5,684 bases of DNA from positions 1 through 5,684 of the forward strand of contig UQRU01000126.1 of the NCBI GenBank assembly GCA_900543475.1, read 5' to 3'. Of this stretch, positions 5,638-5,684 are shown piece after piece (the first letter of the stretch is position 1; the number at the start of each line of letters is the position of its first letter). Below the pieces are notes generated by a model. It worked only from the letters and a program-made list of their open reading frames with translations. It did not search any database and was not told where the DNA came from. Position numbers and translations under genes: made by a program. The stretch is from an uncultured Eubacteriales bacterium (GTDB lineage: Bacteria > Bacillota > Clostridia > Christensenellales > CAG-138).

Positions 5638-5664
5638 GCCCCGGTAAAGTTCCTTTACCGGGGC
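5638..5664 (+). terminator. Strong 12-bp hairpin, possible end of the exporter operon
   Basis: GCCCCGGTAAAG (5638-5649) and CTTTACCGGGGC (5653-5664) form a perfect 12-bp stem with a 3-nt TTC loop, about 115 nt after the permease stop. The stem is strong enough to pause polymerase or block 3' decay. What follows (TTCGCTCATTCC) is only mildly T-rich, so termination is uncertain. It may instead be part of a dispersed palindromic repeat. Confidence 0.4.
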
Positions 5665-5684
5665 TTCGCTCATTCCGTCGCGGC

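Overview
The window is GC-rich (roughly 60% by eye) and looks like a chromosomal piece of a high-GC Clostridia bacterium, perhaps of the Oscillospiraceae type. The grounds are strong AGGAGG-type ribosome binding sites, a single-membrane export system with no outer-membrane partner, a LytTR/DUF3021 pair typical of Firmicutes, and GC-rich hairpin repeats in the spacers. The taxon is inferred; no rRNA or other marker is present.

Layout: 1-211 is non-coding and holds a run of compact GC-rich stem-loops. On the minus strand, 1061-612 encodes a stand-alone LytTR DNA-binding regulator, followed after 1 nt by a four-helix DUF3021 membrane protein (610-212). A control region of about 520 bp (1062-1582) separates this pair from a divergent plus-strand operon. 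That operon encodes a MacA/YknX-like membrane-fusion (adaptor) protein (1583-3541), a MacB/LolD/YknY-type ATPase (3549-4235) and a MacB/YknZ/FtsX-type permease (4235-5521). The ATPase stop and permease start share one base. The window ends in non-coding, hairpin-rich DNA (5522-5684).

Working model: the three plus-strand proteins form one MacAB-like ABC exporter of the YknXYZ class, probably exporting or giving resistance to a peptide or envelope-active compound. The LytTR protein is the likely transcriptional regulator and the DUF3021 protein its membrane-bound partner or antagonist. Supporting this, two copies of TNGTTTCCCA lie exactly 21 bp apart and end 4 bp before the -35 of a strong plus-strand promoter. 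That is the geometry LytTR proteins use. The transcript from this promoter would have a leader of about 290 nt containing a 13-bp dyad, and a second promoter with a perfect TATAAT and an upstream palindrome lies nearer the adaptor gene.

The most unusual protein feature is in the adaptor. The tip of its coiled-coil hairpin, which contacts TolC in Gram-negative relatives, is replaced by about 100 residues that include eight near-perfect 7-residue repeats (G-T/G-D-V-T-T-P). These are encoded by a 21-bp tandem repeat that looks recently expanded. No CRISPR array, tRNA, rRNA or transposase was seen.
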